Source of the DNA: Phycisphaerales bacterium
GTDB taxonomy: Bacteria; Planctomycetota; Phycisphaerae; Phycisphaerales; UBA1924
Assembly: GCA_023382935.1 (NCBI GenBank)
Contig: JAHDXL010000001.1
Span: 469,003-533,002 of the forward strand
DNA length: 64,000 nucleotides
Direction of reading: 5' to 3'
The position numbers and the translations under genes are program-made. A model generated the notes under the pieces. That model worked only from the letters and a program-made list of their open reading frames with translations, was not told where the DNA came from and searched no databases. This document shows, piece after piece, positions 22,654 through 30,778 of this stretch. Each line of letters begins with the position of its first letter. Position 1 is the first letter of the stretch.

Positions 22654-23540
22654 ATGAACGGGGTAGCGATCGGGTTGGTTCTGGGACAGGTGGGGCAGGT
22701 CGCGCCGCCGGCGTCTGCCCAGAAGGTCGGCCTGTTCGCCCACCAGCGGAGCATCTGGCCCAGTTGCTTCGACGAGCCGTGGACGCCGTTCGACATCTCG
22801 ATCGTGGTCGGCTAGGGCGTGCATGAGGACGTCGGGTACACCTGGGGCAACACATCGAGGGGAGAGTCCTTCACGTTCGACGGGTTTCTCCACATGGCGC
22901 ACGTCGACCTGGCATCGCTCTCGGACCAGTTCCGTGGGGCCGGAGTCGAACAGGGGTTCGAAGAGGCGTCGGTCGTGGCCGGGTGGCTCACGGGCCCTCG
23001 GGTTCGGAGGCGTGCCTGGCGATCGTCGTCTCGCTTGATGGCTGCGACATCATCCAAATCGCCTACCAACTGGACGACGCCAGCGTCGCCATGCTCGAGG
23101 ACCATGCGGCCAGGTCGCTGCCGACCGCGTACTGCGTCGACGACGCCGGCAATCCCATCCCTGAGGATGCCTTGCTTGACACCTGCCGCGCTCTCGTGGA
23201 CCTGAGGTACGATCGCGACCGCCGCTGTCTGACTACTGCTTCTGGGCTGGGATTCGTCGTTGGTGTCGGCCTGAACATCATCGGGTGCTGGACGGTCGTC
23301 GCGCTGGGCGGCGGCATCGCCACGCCCGCGTGCATTGCCCTCGCGGCCGGAACCTCGATGTATGTTGGCTGCATGCTCGCGCAGTGGGAGTTCCTGTCAT
23401 TCGACCGAGACTACGCCATGGGCTGCTGCTGCACGCTTGCCGAGTGCCGGGCGACCGGGGAGCCGAACTGCCCGGACATTGAGATGTGCATCGAAGAGAG
23501 TCGGTTCTGCGACGAAGTCCCGTGCATGCCGGGGTTGTAA
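22654..23540 (+). pseudogene. Broken gene of unknown function, Cys-rich C-terminus
   Basis: An ATG at 22654 with TGGAGG upstream opens a 53-codon frame ending in TAG at 22813. The same frame then continues with protein-like sequence (HEDVGYTWGNTSRGESFTFD, EQGFEEASVVAGWLTG) to about 22990. The continuation (SEACLAIVVSLDGCDIIQIA onward) is in the next frame and runs to 23540. One stop and one frameshift thus break a gene of about 295 codons. The C-terminal third has a hydrophobic Gly-rich hairpin (GLGFVVGVGLNIIGCWTVVA) and at least nine Cys (MGCCCTLAEC, CPDIEMC, CDEVPC). Not recognised. Confidence 0.55.
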
Positions 23541-23542
23541 CC

Positions 23543-23752
23543 ATGACCACAACGACATTCATCGCGATGGTTCTGTTGTTCATCGGCGCGCTCGGCATGG
23601 GTGTAGCGATCGCGCAGGCGTACAAGGCTGGCGCGAAGAGTCGCCAGTACGGGGTCAACCAACCTGCGCCAACACACCTTCGGCCACCGCCACCGCCAGG
23701 GCCACCGCCGCCGCCGCCACCTCCACGGAAAGGCAAAAGGCCATGGGGGTGA
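23543..23752 (+). CDS. Small single-pass membrane protein with Pro-rich tail
   Basis: 69 residues: one transmembrane helix near the N-terminus (TFIAMVLLFIGALGMGVAIA), a short basic linker, then a tail of proline runs ending KGKRPWG. The ATG follows the previous stop by 2 bp, so it belongs to the same transcript. It appears unbroken, but the gene is small enough to escape damage by chance. Function unknown; possibly an accessory of the neighbouring ATPase. Confidence 0.5.
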   Translation: MTTTTFIAMVLLFIGALGMGVAIAQAYKAGAKSRQYGVNQPAPTHLRPPPPPGPPPPPPPPRKGKRPWG

Positions 23753-23785
23753 TCCAACCACTGAGAAGGGAGGGAGAAGCATCCC

Positions 23786-25238
23786 ATGATTCAACTCTCA
23801 AGCAAGATTGAACTACCGGACCCTGCCGCCAGCGAGACGACAGCCATCATCGGCGTGCGTGGCGGCGGCAAAACCAACTCGGCCGGGGTCATGGTCGAGC
23901 AGATCATCGGCTCCGGCGGTCAGTGCGCCGTCATCGTCTGGTGGGGCCTCAAGTCCAGCCGCACCGGCAAGACGGTCGGCCTGGATGTCGTGGTATTCGG
24001 CGGTGAGCATGGCGACCTGCCACTCGAGGAACAGCACGCCACGCTCATCGCCGAGCTCGTGGTCCGTGAACGGTTCAACGTCATCCTCTCCCTCCGGCAC
24101 ATGAGGAAGGCGGCACAAGTTCGGTTCGTCGCCGAGTTCGCCGAGACCCTGTATCACCTGACGGCGGCCGACCGTCGGCCTGACGATGGCGATCGACCAG
24201 TGCGCGAAGTTCGCGCCCCAGGTGCGCATCAGCCAGGATGCCTCAGCACGAAGCCTCGGTGCGATCGAGGACATCGTCAACCGCGGAAGGGCCAGCGGCT
24301 TCGGCATCGTGCTCATCGGTCAGCGGCCGGCGAACATCGCAACGGACGTTCTCACCCAGGTCGAGGTTCTGATCACCCACCAACTCGTCTCGCCCCAGGA
24401 CCGGAAGGCACTGTCTGAGTGGGTGCAGGCACACGACTCCGGCAACCACCAGCAGGAGTTCTTCGGATCGCTGGCCTCGCTCAAGGTTGGCCAGGCATGG
24501 GTCTGGAGTCCGCGCCTGGATTTGTTCGCCCGCGGCAAGGTGAACATGCGAACCACGTTCGATTCATCCAACACCCCGGAGTACGGCGAGCGCGTCGAGC
24601 CGCCCAAGGCCCTGGCCCAGGTCGACGTGGAGAAGATCCGGGCGGCCATGGGTGACGCGGTCAGGGAGATTGACGCCAACGACCCGAAGAAGATGCGCAA
24701 GCAAGTGGCTGAGATGCGGGCGCAGGTCGAGCGCCTTTCGGCCGTCGAGCAGCCGGACGTCGAACGCATCATCGCCGATGCCAACAGCGAGGCGTTGCGG
24801 GGGATGAAGAGCCTGGTCGCCCCGATTGCCAGATCCGTGAACGAGGTCAAGATCCAGCACGCCGCGATCGCGGAACGCCTGGAGACCATCGCGGCCGAGT
24901 GCGCCTCGCTCGAAACCCTCATGGGCACGGAGAAGATCGTCGTCAACGTCCCGCGGAAGTCGATTCCCATGCGGGTGCGCGATGAGAGTGGGCCCAAGGA
25001 CTTCTGGGGCAAACTCGCTGATCGTCATAAGCGGGTGCTCAACGCCTGCGCGTACTGGGAATCCATCGGTCAGAGGTCGCCGTCACGCGCCCAGGTCGCC
25101 ATCGCCGCTGGATACTCCCACAAGTCGTCTGGGTACGAGAAGACCGTCTCGCAGCTTTCGTCGCTCGGGTTCGTGGAGTATCCGTCAGCCGGCATGGTCG
25201 CCGCTTCGGACCTCTGCTTCCCGGCTGGTCTTGGGTGA
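23786..25238 (+). pseudogene. HerA/FtsK-superfamily ATPase gene, frameshifted
   Basis: The N-terminal part (from ATG 23786) has Walker A GVRGGGKTNSA and FGGEHGDLPLEEQ. At about 24179 the frame changes; the rest runs from about 24180 to 25238 with VLIGQRPANIATDVLTQVEV, SPQDRKALSEWV and a long helical C-terminus ending in a winged-helix-like region (RAQVAIAAGYSHKSSGYEKT). Two further signs of decay: the Walker B reads MAIDQCAKFAPQ, where this family usually has D-E, and the segment GQCAVIVWWGLK looks shortened before WWGL. Such ATPases serve DNA transfer or packaging in mobile elements. Together about 480 residues. Confidence 0.75.
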
Positions 25239-25249
25239 TAGGAGTTGCC

Positions 25250-25456
25250 GTGGCTCATCTTCGTCTCACCATCCGAGTTGGAGAAGCGATCGTCATCAAG
25301 GACCGAGACGGTCGCGAGATCGTGGTGACGGCCGAGCCCAGCGGTTCGCAGTGCGCAATGGGCATCAAGGCACCGCTGGAGTTCGACATTTCACGCCGAA
25401 AGACGAAGCATGGAACTCGACCAGGATCAAACATCGTGTCTTCAGGCGATCACTGA
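25250..25456 (+). CDS. CsrA-like small RNA-binding protein
   Basis: 68 residues. The core LRLTIRVGEAIVI, then REIVVT and QCAMGIKAPLEFDISRRKTK, follows the CsrA pattern (VGExIxI ... V..GIxAPxE..I.R). The CsrA N-terminus is usually MLVLTR; here it is VAHLRLTI. The GTG at 25250 has AGGAG 5 nt upstream and lies 11 bp after the ATPase stop. The last 47 bp overlap the helicase start in another frame. CsrA proteins bind GGA motifs in mRNA leaders and also block flagellin assembly. It appears intact within an otherwise decaying segment. Confidence 0.55.
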   Translation: MAHLRLTIRVGEAIVIKDRDGREIVVTAEPSGSQCAMGIKAPLEFDISRRKTKHGTRPGSNIVSSGDH

Positions 25457-25770
25457 GAATCGAGCGCTGTTCGTCGTCGCCAGCCCCGGGTCCGGCAAGA
25501 CCAGGGTGCTCACCGAGGCAGTCCGTAAGACCTTGGCCAGCGGCATCAGCCCCAACCGCGTGCTCGGTCTGACGTTCACCAGGCTGGCGGCCCGCCAGAT
25601 GAAGGATCGGCTGCGTGGGGTCGGTCGCCTTCCCACCATCGGCACCTTCCACGCGGTCTGCCACGACCTGATCGAGTTGAACTGGAAGGCACTTGGGTTC
25701 TCGTCGCCGGATATCGAGATCATCGACGAGGCCAAACAGGCGAACGCGCTCGATGAACCGCTCGCGACCT
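25410..25770 (+). pseudogene. 5' fragment of a UvrD/Rep-type superfamily 1 helicase gene
   Basis: About 115 residues: Walker A VVASPGSGKTRVLTEAV at 22-38, motif Ia LTFTRLAARQMKDRL, and IGTFHAVCHDLIELNW. It stops before motif II (the DExx box) when GNAT sequence resumes. The frame stays open to 26006, but that part is out-of-frame GNAT. A helicase without motifs II-VI cannot be active. The ATG at 25410 lies inside the CsrA-like gene. Confidence 0.8.
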
Positions 25771-26163
25771 CGCGTCCCTGTCCTGGTGGCCGAGTGCAAG
25801 GGGCGCGTGGTCGGGCACATCATGCTCACGAGGGCGCGCGTGGAGTGCGCGTGCGGCGACGTGGGTGCGCTGGCGTTGGCGCTGATGGCGGTGCTGCCGC
25901 GGATGCAGCGCCGAGGCGTGGGGGCGGCCTTGGTGCGGGGCGCGCTGGGCGAAGCCGAGAAGGCTGGACATTTACTGGTGGTCGCGCTCGGGCACGCGGC
26001 GTATAACCCGCGTTTCGGATTCAAGCCTGCGTCGATGTACGGGATTGTCGCGTTGTTCCCGGTTGCCGACGAGGCTTTTCTGGCCGAGTGGCTCGGGGAT
26101 GCGCGTCCGCGTGTGCTCGACGGGAAGAAGCGTTCCGCCGCTCCGTTCGAGGGTCTGAGGTGA
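25765..26163 (+). pseudogene. 3' fragment of the split GNAT N-acetyltransferase gene
   Basis: Resumes the acetyltransferase in its own frame: RPRVPVLVAECKGRVVGHIM, then ALMAVLPRMQRRGVGAALVR with the acetyl-CoA loop RRGVGA, and the C-terminal GHAAYNPRFGFKPASMYGI. With the 5' fragment at 22170-22301 it makes a normal protein of about 175 residues. Without a start codon or ribosome-binding site of its own it is probably silent. Confidence 0.82.
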
Positions 26164-26267
26164 TGAGTCGGGGGGCCGAGCCACGCGCGCAGACGAAGCA
26201 GGTGTCCGCCCCGGCTGGCTGGGGTTATGGGGTCGCGAGACGCGGTTCAAGCGAGGCGCCGCGGCGA

Positions 26268-26474
26268 TCATTTTTCCGCCTCGGAGTGCTCCATAACCCT
26301 CTGGATGCAGTGACGGCATGCACCGGTCCCCTTGCAGACTGGGCAGCCCATGCGCATGTCTTCTGGGCGGAAGTCGGATAGTGACCCGGTCTGGTGGTCC
26401 GGGCGCGCGGAGATCCAGCCGCGTCCCCGGCAGGGGCGGCACAGGCCGCTCCCGCCGCAGTGCTTGCAGTCCAT
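26268..26474 (-). CDS. Small zinc-ribbon protein with CxxCxGxG motifs
   Basis: 68 residues with two cysteine knuckles: CKHCGGSGLCRPCRGRG at 3-19 and CPVCKGTGACRHC near 44-56, in the style of the DnaJ central zinc domain. The ATG has GGGAG 8 nt upstream. Such isolated knuckles are common small chaperone- or nucleic-acid-associated proteins; specific role unknown. It lies downstream of the phosphatase gene on the same strand, about 100 bp away. Confidence 0.65.
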   Translation of the reverse strand: MDCKHCGGSGLCRPCRGRGWISARPDHQTGSLSDFRPEDMRMGCPVCKGTGACRHCIQRVMEHSEAEK

Positions 26475-26572
26475 GAGATGTCTCCCGACTCATTCCCGGC
26501 CCAGACGGAGCCAGAAGGCGTTCCCAGCAGGGGCCCGGCCAAGCCGGGGCCCCAAGGGGAGCGAAAACGAGT

Positions 26573-28234
26573 TCAATCTCTCACGCGGACCACGACGAGA
26601 GTTTCATCGTCCCGCTGCGGGGCCAGACCGGCGTACCGGCGTGTGTCCCACAGGAGGTGGTCGAGGATGCCCTCGGCCGAGGCGCCGGGGTTGGTCTTGA
26701 GAATGGACAGCAGCGAGGCGCGGAGGCGGGCGCGCCCGTAGCGGCGGCCCTGGAAGTCGGTCGCGTCGGGCAGCCCGTCGGTGAAGGCGACCATGACGTC
26801 GCCGGGTTCGAGGCGCGAGATGCGCCGGTCGTACCTCTGGTTCGGGAGCACCCCGACCACCAGTCCGGTCGAACGCAGTTCCTCGACGTGGTTCTCGTCG
26901 GTGCGGCGTTTGCGGACCACCATGGGCGGATCGTGCCCGGCCGAGCCATAGGTCATGGTGAGCGTGCGGGGGTCGATGACGCCGTACCAGATGGTGGCAA
27001 ACTCGTTGGAGAGGGTGTCGCGGACCATGGCCTCGTTGACGCGGGCGAGGACTTCGTCGAGGTCGTAGACATCGTCGGCGTAGGCGCGCAGACTGGAGCG
27101 GACGGCGCTCATGAGCAGAGCGGCCCCGATGCCCTTTCCCGCCACGTCGCCGATGACAATGCCGATGCTCCCGCCGAGCGGGATGAGATCGTAGAAGTCG
27201 CCCCCGAGTTCAAAGCAGGGCTCGCAGCGGGCGGCGATGTCCAACGTGGGAATCTGCGGCATGCGGCGCGGGAGCATGCGGGCCTGAATGTCCATCGCCA
27301 GCGACAGTTGCCGCTGGATGCGCTTTTCCTCGGCCTGAATCTCGAGCAGGCGGGCCTGATTCACGGCGGCGCCGGCCTGCTGGCCCAGCGAGCGCAGAAG
27401 CGTGCGATCCTGTTCGCTGAACGAGCGTGACTGGCGCCCGTAGAGCCGGATGACGCCGGCGATGCGGTCACGGTAGACCACGCCGGCGCTGAGAAAACTG
27501 CCCAGCCCCTCCATGCGGCAGCGCTGCGCATCGAGCACATCGGGGTGGTTGAGCAGATCGGGCACCGACACGACCTCGCCGGACATGACCTTGCGGTCGA
27601 AGATGCGGCTGCGGCTCAGAGGCAGGGGGCTGGTCAACCACTCCTGCGAAAGGTTGCGGCTGGCGATGAGGCGTAACTCCTCTTCGTGGTCCGAGGCGGG
27701 GAGGCGATCGGAGTCTTCGGGAAAGAGCACGATGGAGCCGGCGTCGAGTTCGAGGGCGCGCAGCGCCGCGTCGAGCGTGGCTTCCAGCACCTGCTCGAGC
27801 CCGGCGCCCGAGGCGAGCAGCGAACTGACGTGGTAGAGCATCTCCAGTGCGATGACGCGGTGGCGAAGTTCCACCACGTCGGCGCAGAGTTCGGAAGCGG
27901 TGGCCGCGATGAGGCGCAGGGCCTGCCCGAGGCGAGCCGGTCCGTCGGCTGAGAGGGTCAATTCGCCCGGCGCCAGCGTGATGGTGCCGATGGTCTGCCC
28001 ATCGACGAGCAGGGGGTAACCGCCGGAGAGTTCATCGGGCCCGAGCACGTCGGACTCGTCGATGCGCCAGGGGGTGGGTCCGTCAACTGCGACGATGCGG
28101 CGCCCGAGTTCATCGCGCAGGCGCACGGGCCGACCGGTCATCGCTTCCAGTTCGGCGCACAGGCGTGCCAGAGTGCCGTCGGTGAGAAACGCGGAGATCG
28201 AAAGACCTGACTTGCCCTGGCACGCGGAGTTCAT
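26573..28234 (-). CDS. GAF-domain SpoIIE/RsbU-type phosphatase
   Basis: 553 residues. N-terminal sensor-like domain (about 15-120; LCAELEAMTGRPVRLRDELG resembles PocR/GAF-like sensors), a GAF domain (about 150-310; LEQVLEATLDAALRALELDA), a short coiled coil, and a SpoIIE PP2C phosphatase (about 350-553) with CEPCFELGGDFYDL, IVIGDVAGKGIGAALLM and VMVAFTDGLPDA. Last gene of the operon with sigma, anti-sigma and TPR protein: its ATG overlaps the TPR gene stop (ATGA). It probably transmits a cytoplasmic signal by dephosphorylating a regulator encoded elsewhere. Confidence 0.88.
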   Translation of the reverse strand: MNSACQGKSGLSISAFLTDGTLARLCAELEAMTGRPVRLRDELGRRIVAVDGPTPWRIDESDVLGPDELSGGYPLLVDGQTIGTITLAPGELTLSADGPARLGQALRLIAATASELCADVVELRHRVIALEMLYHVSSLLASGAGLEQVLEATLDAALRALELDAGSIVLFPEDSDRLPASDHEEELRLIASRNLSQEWLTSPLPLSRSRIFDRKVMSGEVVSVPDLLNHPDVLDAQRCRMEGLGSFLSAGVVYRDRIAGVIRLYGRQSRSFSEQDRTLLRSLGQQAGAAVNQARLLEIQAEEKRIQRQLSLAMDIQARMLPRRMPQIPTLDIAARCEPCFELGGDFYDLIPLGGSIGIVIGDVAGKGIGAALLMSAVRSSLRAYADDVYDLDEVLARVNEAMVRDTLSNEFATIWYGVIDPRTLTMTYGSAGHDPPMVVRKRRTDENHVEELRSTGLVVGVLPNQRYDRRISRLEPGDVMVAFTDGLPDATDFQGRRYGRARLRASLLSILKTNPGASAEGILDHLLWDTRRYAGLAPQRDDETLVVVRVRD

Positions 28235-29796
28235 TCGGACCCGTTCTCTCCCTGCACCTGCCTGATGAGGTCAAGAAGTCTTGCCTCGCGCGCGTCTTCT
28301 TCGTTGGGCGCCTGCCGGTAGACCAGGTCGACGGCGTGGCGTGCCGCGTCGAGCCCTTCGTTCAACACGTTCTTGTCGCCCGTCTGATACCCAAGGTAGG
28401 CCATCAGAAGCCCCGCCGCCCGGGCCTGGCGCAGCGCCCGCAACGTCGGATCATCGCGGCGTGCCTCGGGCAGCGCTTCGCGCAGGCGCGACACGGTTTC
28501 GTCAATGCGCCGGGCGCTGGGCAGCAGGGCCGGTTCGTAACGCGCCGACACCAGTTCGGGATGTTCGAGGAAGAGCGTGCGCAGGTTGACAGCCGCTGAG
28601 AGGAACATCCCCGCCCCCAGTTGAGCGTGGATGCGGGCGACCTGTGCGTCGACGTCTCCGGGGCGGATGGTCAGCGCCTGTGTGAAGCGTTCCTCGGCGT
28701 CGAAGTACCGTTCGGAGGCGAGGAGCCGCTGTCCGGATTTCATGTGCTCGGCGTAGACGCCCAGAGAGTCCGGGGGAATGAAGTCCTTCGCGACCGTGCC
28801 CCCGGAGTTTTGGAGCATGCGCAGGGTTGCCGGGTCGAGGAACAGGCGAGTGGGATCCTGGGGCGCGGATGGCGCCGTGACATCCGGCTGAGTCTGATCG
28901 GGCTGAATCGGTTCGGGCTGGGGCGACTCAAACGGGGAGCCGAGGAGATCCTGTCGCAGTGCGTCGAGGCGTTTGAACCACTCCGGGCGTGTGTCCGCCT
29001 CGGCCCCCGGCTGCGGGTTGAGAGGCTGGGCGGCGGCCTCGGCGTCCAGACGCTCCATGAGGCGCGTGTAACTGGTGTCGATCGGGTGCGTGGCCAGAGA
29101 GGTTTGGATGCGACTGGCGGCGGTCTGCGGCTCGAGGATGTCGGCTCGCCGGATGCCGCGCAGTTCCGAGGCCGTCACACCGAACTGGTCCGGCTCCTTC
29201 GGATCGCCCGTGGCGAGCAGGACGGGCTGGTAACTGCGATTGGTTTCGTAAGCCGACGGGGCGCGAAGCGACCAGAGCATGGTACCGGCGTCGGGCTCGA
29301 CCATCTGCGGGGCCTGCTGGATGGGGAAGGAGGGGTTGAGCGCGGCGGGCAGGCGGCCGGTGGTGACCGAGGAGGATGCACCGCGAGGCACGGCCAACGA
29401 ACCGATCAGGTTCTGCGGGGGCATTCCGCCGGTGGTCATGGCGAACTGGAATTGGAGGGCCTCGGTCCCGCGGATGCCCATGCCGGCCAGCCCGGAGTAC
29501 AGGGTGTCGCGGCGAAAGGCGAAGAGGTCGTCGGAGCCGAGGTCGCCGCGGAAATCACCCGGGGCGGTGTAGCCCAGGTCGCCGCGGAAGGAGAGCCCTC
29601 CGGGAGCGTTGCCCGTGGCGATGGCGTTGCGGAAGCGGACTTCATTGGCCAGACTGGGCCTCTGGTAGTTGAGGCGCGTGGTCGCCGAGAGGTTGTTGTC
29701 CAGAAGCCGCCCGTCGCCTAGGGCGTCCTGCGCCAAGGCGAGCGGGGACGTGGACAGCGCCAGCCCGACAAGTGAGAAAATGGTTGTGCGCATCAT
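28231..29796 (-). CDS. Exported TPR-containing protein
   Basis: 521 residues. Signal peptide MMRTTIFSLVGLALSTSPLA with cleavage near LALA-QD. The middle is low complexity and rich in Pro, Gln and Asp. The C-terminal part (about 370-500) has TPR-like repeats (AEHMKSGQRLLASERYFDAE, RFTQALTIRPGDVDAQVARI). The ATG at 29796 follows GGGAGG by 4 nt; a second ATG at 29793 is equally possible. It sits between the anti-sigma factor and the phosphatase and may report envelope state. Function not known. Confidence 0.75.
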   Translation of the reverse strand: MMRTTIFSLVGLALSTSPLALAQDALGDGRLLDNNLSATTRLNYQRPSLANEVRFRNAIATGNAPGGLSFRGDLGYTAPGDFRGDLGSDDLFAFRRDTLYSGLAGMGIRGTEALQFQFAMTTGGMPPQNLIGSLAVPRGASSSVTTGRLPAALNPSFPIQQAPQMVEPDAGTMLWSLRAPSAYETNRSYQPVLLATGDPKEPDQFGVTASELRGIRRADILEPQTAASRIQTSLATHPIDTSYTRLMERLDAEAAAQPLNPQPGAEADTRPEWFKRLDALRQDLLGSPFESPQPEPIQPDQTQPDVTAPSAPQDPTRLFLDPATLRMLQNSGGTVAKDFIPPDSLGVYAEHMKSGQRLLASERYFDAEERFTQALTIRPGDVDAQVARIHAQLGAGMFLSAAVNLRTLFLEHPELVSARYEPALLPSARRIDETVSRLREALPEARRDDPTLRALRQARAAGLLMAYLGYQTGDKNVLNEGLDAARHAVDLVYRQAPNEEDAREARLLDLIRQVQGENGSE

Positions 29797-29884
29797 CACA
29801 CCTCCCACCGATGGTACTCGACCCGTCGGCGCGAAGATCGGTCGATTCCCGCTCGGCGATTGACCTCGAGAAGGTCGATGGGGG

Positions 29885-30772
29885 CTAGAACTTGGCGGAC
29901 GGCGGACTGATCCCCAAGTCTGCAAAGACCTTGTCGCAACCCGGGGTTTCGTCGAAGACTGCGTAGTAGACCACTCCGCCGTTGATCCAAGCGACGATTC
30001 GCGTGCCGGCGACGCCGCACTTCTTGGTGTCCAGCACGTAGGTCTTGCCAGGCTGGAAGGGCAGTTCACCGGAATCGGGCTTCAGGAAGATGGAGATTCG
30101 GGGGCCGCCGGCGGCGGGGTGGTACATGACGTGAGCAGAGGGCCCGCTTCCGGGGATGCCGCACGGTCCGGCGCCGTCGAAGCGGATTTCGGGTCGGCGG
30201 TTCTGGCAGGGAAGCGACACGGAGTGCCCCATCCAGGCGCTGAGCACGGATTCGGCCTCGGCGGGGTCGGAGATGCTGAGTTTGGACCTGGCCGTGTCGG
30301 GCGATCCGCAGCAGCGTCCGTGCTCGCTTGCGACGAAACTGGCCACCTGCTGGCGATAGGCCAGTTGAGATTCGTTGAGGTCCGGGGTCGAAAGTGAGAG
30401 GGCCTGAACCAGCAGGGCGGCTCCGAGCGTGAGCACGATCGTGGCCGCGAGCAGGCCGGTCAGCCGACGGGTGCCCCAGAAAGAAGGACGGCGGGTGTGC
30501 TCGGCCAGTTGCTCGGGCAGGGACTGGGCGTTGGAAGCCACGGCCGTCCGCACCTGCTCAGCCAATCCCGCGGGGATCGCAACCGAGCCCATCGCGCTGC
30601 CCACCGCGTCGCGCAAACGGCGCTCGAAGGCAATCGCCACGTCCACTTGGGGATCCGCACGCCGTGCCTCATCGAGCGCACGCTGCTGTCCGGGCGTCAG
30701 TTCGCCGTCGGACGCGGCGCGAATCAGCGCTCCGAGTGAGGTGGGCCGGGATTGGTCGGGCAGGTTACTCAT
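29885..30772 (-). CDS. Transmembrane anti-sigma factor-like protein
   Basis: 295 residues. The cytosolic N-terminus (about 1-95) has the helical layout of anti-sigma domains (LIRAASDGELTPGQQRALDE and DVAIAFERRLRDAVG), but without the zinc HxxxCxxC motif. One transmembrane helix follows at about 104-128 (LTGLLAATIVLTLGAALLVQ), then a periplasmic domain with six Cys (GRCCGSPD, LPCQNRR, GPCGIPG, KKCGVAG, PGCDKV). The gene follows the ECF sigma gene by 6 bp, as cognate anti-sigma genes do. The periplasmic Cys residues could sense redox or metals. Confidence 0.78.
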   Translation of the reverse strand: MSNLPDQSRPTSLGALIRAASDGELTPGQQRALDEARRADPQVDVAIAFERRLRDAVGSAMGSVAIPAGLAEQVRTAVASNAQSLPEQLAEHTRRPSFWGTRRLTGLLAATIVLTLGAALLVQALSLSTPDLNESQLAYRQQVASFVASEHGRCCGSPDTARSKLSISDPAEAESVLSAWMGHSVSLPCQNRRPEIRFDGAGPCGIPGSGPSAHVMYHPAAGGPRISIFLKPDSGELPFQPGKTYVLDTKKCGVAGTRIVAWINGGVVYYAVFDETPGCDKVFADLGISPPSAKF

Positions 30773-30778
30773 GGTCGG

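Larger units (their letters stand above)
22302..25771 (+). mobile_element. About 3.5-kb foreign insert in the GNAT gene (decaying mobile-element slice)
   Basis: The boundaries are set by where GNAT homology stops and resumes. GCGTCC occurs at both edges (22301-22306 and 25772-25777), but joining there would not restore the frame, so the exact junction is uncertain. Content in order: 3' end of an SMC-like ATPase, a broken hypothetical gene, a small membrane protein, a broken HerA-like ATPase, a CsrA-like gene and the 5' end of a UvrD helicase. Both outer genes are cut, so this is an internal slice of a larger element. No transposase, integrase or terminal repeats are seen. Confidence 0.75.

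Noticed and set aside
22813-22815. In-frame TAG as a recoded codon (pyrrolysine or read-through)
   Set aside because: A nearby frameshift and other damage in the same insert make a simple inactivating mutation more likely; no recoding signal is seen.
23680-23745. CCGCCGCCACC-rich run as a tandem DNA repeat or CRISPR-like array
   Set aside because: It encodes the proline tail of the small membrane protein and has no spacers or fixed period.
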